The translations under genes were made by a program, and so were the position numbers. Shown here in pieces: positions 62,559-64,000 of a stretch of DNA of 64,000 nucleotides. Where the stretch lies: assembly GCF_003725545.1 (NCBI RefSeq), contig NZ_RJLN01000021.1, positions 1-64,000 of the forward strand. The letters are read 5' to 3'. Source of the DNA: Micromonospora solifontis. GTDB lineage: Bacteria > Actinomycetota > Actinomycetes > Mycobacteriales > Micromonosporaceae. How positions within the stretch are numbered: the first letter of the stretch is position 1; the number at the start of each line of letters is the position of its first letter. Under the pieces are notes generated by a model. The model was not told the origin of the DNA and made no database searches. It saw nothing but the letters and a program-made list of their open reading frames with translations.

Positions 62559-63692
62559 GTGCGTACCACTCGATTCATCGTGCCCGCCGCCGCCGGGATG
62601 CTCGCCGTCGCCGGCCTGGCCGGATGCGGCGGTGGCGACGACAAGTCGGACGCGACGGCCGGCGGCCCGATCGTGGTCAAGGCCACCGACAGCGCCTGCG
62701 AGGTCGGCACCACCGAGATCCAGGCCGGCCAGGTGACCTTCAAGGTGACCAACTCCGGCTCCAAGGTCAACGAGTTCTATGTCTACGCCGCCGGCGACCG
62801 GGTGATGGGCGAGGTGGAGAACATCGCCCCCGGCCTGAGCCGGGAGCTGCGGGTCGAGCTGCCCGCCGGCACGTACGAGACGGCCTGCAAGCCGGGCATG
62901 AGCGGCCGGGGCATCCGGGGCGCGCTGAAGGTCTCCGGCGCCGCCGCGAGCGTGGCGCCCGACGCCGCGCTGACCGACGCCACCGCCAGCTACCAGCGGT
63001 ACGTGCAGAGCCAGACCGCCGCGCTGCTGACGAAGACCGAGGAGTTCGTGGCCGCGGTCAAGGCCAACGACGTGGCCAAGGCCAAGGCGCTCTACCCGGT
63101 GGCCCGCACCTACTGGGAGCGGATCGAGCCGGTCGCGGAGAGCTTCGGCGACCTCGACCCGAAGATCGACGGCCGCGAGGAGGTCGTCGAGGAGGGCATG
63201 GAGTTCACCGGCTTCCACCGGATCGAGAAGGACCTGTGGACCACCGGTGACGTCAGCAAGGACGGCGCCATCGCCGACCAGCTGCTCACCGACGTGAAGG
63301 CGATCGTCGCCAAGGCCAACGCCGAGAAGCTCACCCCGCTGCAGCTCGCCAATGGCGCGAAGGCCCTCCTCGACGAGGTCGCCAGCGGCAAGATCACCGG
63401 CGAGGAGGAGCGGTACTCGCACACCGACCTCTGGGACTTCAACGCCAACCTGGAGGGGTCGAAGGCGGCCATCGCCGCGCTCCGACCGGCCCTGGAGCAG
63501 CGCTCGCCCGACCTGGTCAAGCAGCTCGACACCGAGTTCGCCAACGTCGAGACGACCCTCGGCAAGCACCGCGCCGGCGACGGCTGGAAGCTGCACACCC
63601 AGCTCAGCAAGGACGAGCTGAAGGAGCTGTCGGACAGCATCAACGCGCTCGCCGAGCCGATCAGCAAGGTCGCCGCGGTCGTCGCGCGATGA
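62559..63692 (+). CDS. efeO: EfeO iron-uptake lipoprotein
   Basis: This 377-residue exported protein has a lipobox (LAGLAGC, Cys near residue 23). An N-terminal cupredoxin domain (about residues 35-130: VKATDSACEVGTTEIQAG, CKPGMSGRGI) is followed by an M75 peptidase-like helical domain with the HXXE motif HRIE (residues 220-223). It binds iron or copper outside the membrane and passes it to EfeU. GAGGAGAG (62543-62550) is 8 bases before GTG 62559. Its stop overlaps an ATG of the next gene. Confidence 0.94.
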   Translation: MRTTRFIVPAAAGMLAVAGLAGCGGGDDKSDATAGGPIVVKATDSACEVGTTEIQAGQVTFKVTNSGSKVNEFYVYAAGDRVMGEVENIAPGLSRELRVELPAGTYETACKPGMSGRGIRGALKVSGAAASVAPDAALTDATASYQRYVQSQTAALLTKTEEFVAAVKANDVAKAKALYPVARTYWERIEPVAESFGDLDPKIDGREEVVEEGMEFTGFHRIEKDLWTTGDVSKDGAIADQLLTDVKAIVAKANAEKLTPLQLANGAKALLDEVASGKITGEEERYSHTDLWDFNANLEGSKAAIAALRPALEQRSPDLVKQLDTEFANVETTLGKHRAGDGWKLHTQLSKDELKELSDSINALAEPISKVAAVVAR

Positions 63693-63715
63693 CGGCCGGA
63701 ACCGGAGGTGACGCG

Positions 63716-64000
63716 ATGAGTGAGCGCAGCGAGCAAGGCGGCGGCGTGAGCGCGCCGAGCACCGAGGAGCCGCGCGGGCTGTCCCGGCGGCGGGCCATCA
63801 CCCTGGCCGGGGTCGGGGTGGCCGGCGTGGCCGGGGTGGCGGGCGGCGCGGGCGCGCTCTTCGGTGGTGGCGACCAGGCGTCGGCCACCGAGGTCGCCGC
63901 CGGGGCGGTCCCGTTCTTCGCCGAGCACCAGGCCGGCATCACCACCCCCGCCCAGGACCGGCTGCACTTCGTCGCCTTCGACGTGATCACCAAGGACCGG
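63716..64000 (+). CDS. efeB: EfeB Dyp-type peroxidase, 5' part only
   Basis: The window ends after 95 codons. A twin-arginine signal (LSRRRAITLAGVGVAGVAG) is followed by VPFFAEHQAGITTPAQDRLHFVAFDV, the start of the haem peroxidase domain of EfeB. The enzyme is exported folded with haem and oxidises ferrous iron or extracts iron from haem. ATG 63716 is chosen because GGAGG (63704-63708) lies 7 bases upstream; ATG 63689 overlaps the efeO stop in the same frame. Confidence 0.92.
   Translation, partial: MSERSEQGGGVSAPSTEEPRGLSRRRAITLAGVGVAGVAGVAGGAGALFGGGDQASATEVAAGAVPFFAEHQAGITTPAQDRLHFVAFDVITKDR

Overview
The window comes from a high-GC actinomycete, most likely a Micromonospora-like member of the Micromonosporaceae. 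The signs are very high GC, many GTG starts, coenzyme F420 genes, a WhiB2-type regulator beside a mannose-activation cluster, an XRE/DUF5753-DUF397 pair, and short intergenic inverted repeats in convergent gaps. The genus is inferred from gene content, not from a marker gene. I saw no rRNA, tRNA, CRISPR array, transposase or phage gene. About 60 protein genes can be supported.

Left block, 0-18.4 kb (chromosomal core): acetoacetyl-CoA synthetase, a TIGR03089 protein, a GT4 glycosyltransferase, mannose-1-phosphate guanylyltransferase, a Nudix hydrolase, a DUF3616-like protein and an ArsR-type regulator. F420 biosynthesis follows (fbiA-fbiB on the minus strand, fbiC on the plus strand), then a DUF4331 secreted-protein group, whiB2, a zincin-fold protein and DUF3499. 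Its gene content matches the Mycobacterium tuberculosis region Rv3255c-Rv3268, from memory.

Middle block, 18.5-55.7 kb: this lies between DUF3499 and the Trm112/SIS/manA genes, which are near neighbours in M. tuberculosis. Much of it is a polyamine/GABA catabolic region. It holds agmatinase, a PotDABC-type uptake system, two glycine-oxidase-like FAD oxidoreductases, a polyamine-type aminotransferase, an Lrp regulator, a saccharopine-dehydrogenase-like enzyme, 4-aminobutyraldehyde dehydrogenase, GabT and a possible succinate-semialdehyde dehydrogenase. Together they could take agmatine and putrescine through 4-aminobutyraldehyde and GABA to succinate. Interspersed are a HigBA-like toxin-antitoxin pair, secreted G5/excalibur, LamG, delta-60 and double-psi-barrel proteins, an ALDH/DUF779/GAF-regulator operon and a YtrA-type GntR/ABC operon.

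At 46.6-53.4 kb is a polymorphic-toxin locus. A fusion carrying a YwqJ-like deaminase and SUKH-3 lies divergent to a YbaB-like gene, a WXG100-like gene, a 1416-residue toxin and a probable immunity gene. The toxin appears to carry two warheads: a papain-like glutamine-deamidase domain and a C-terminal RelA/SpoT-like synthetase domain. The C-terminal tip and the immunity gene are visibly poorer in GC than the rest.

Right block, 53.5-64 kb: a small membrane protein, endonuclease V and a sortable-looking membrane protein, then the core resumes with Trm112, a SIS isomerase, a CDF transporter, manA and sahH. The window ends in the EfeUOB iron-uptake operon, preceded by a DtxR/IdeR-like iron box and with efeB cut by the window edge.
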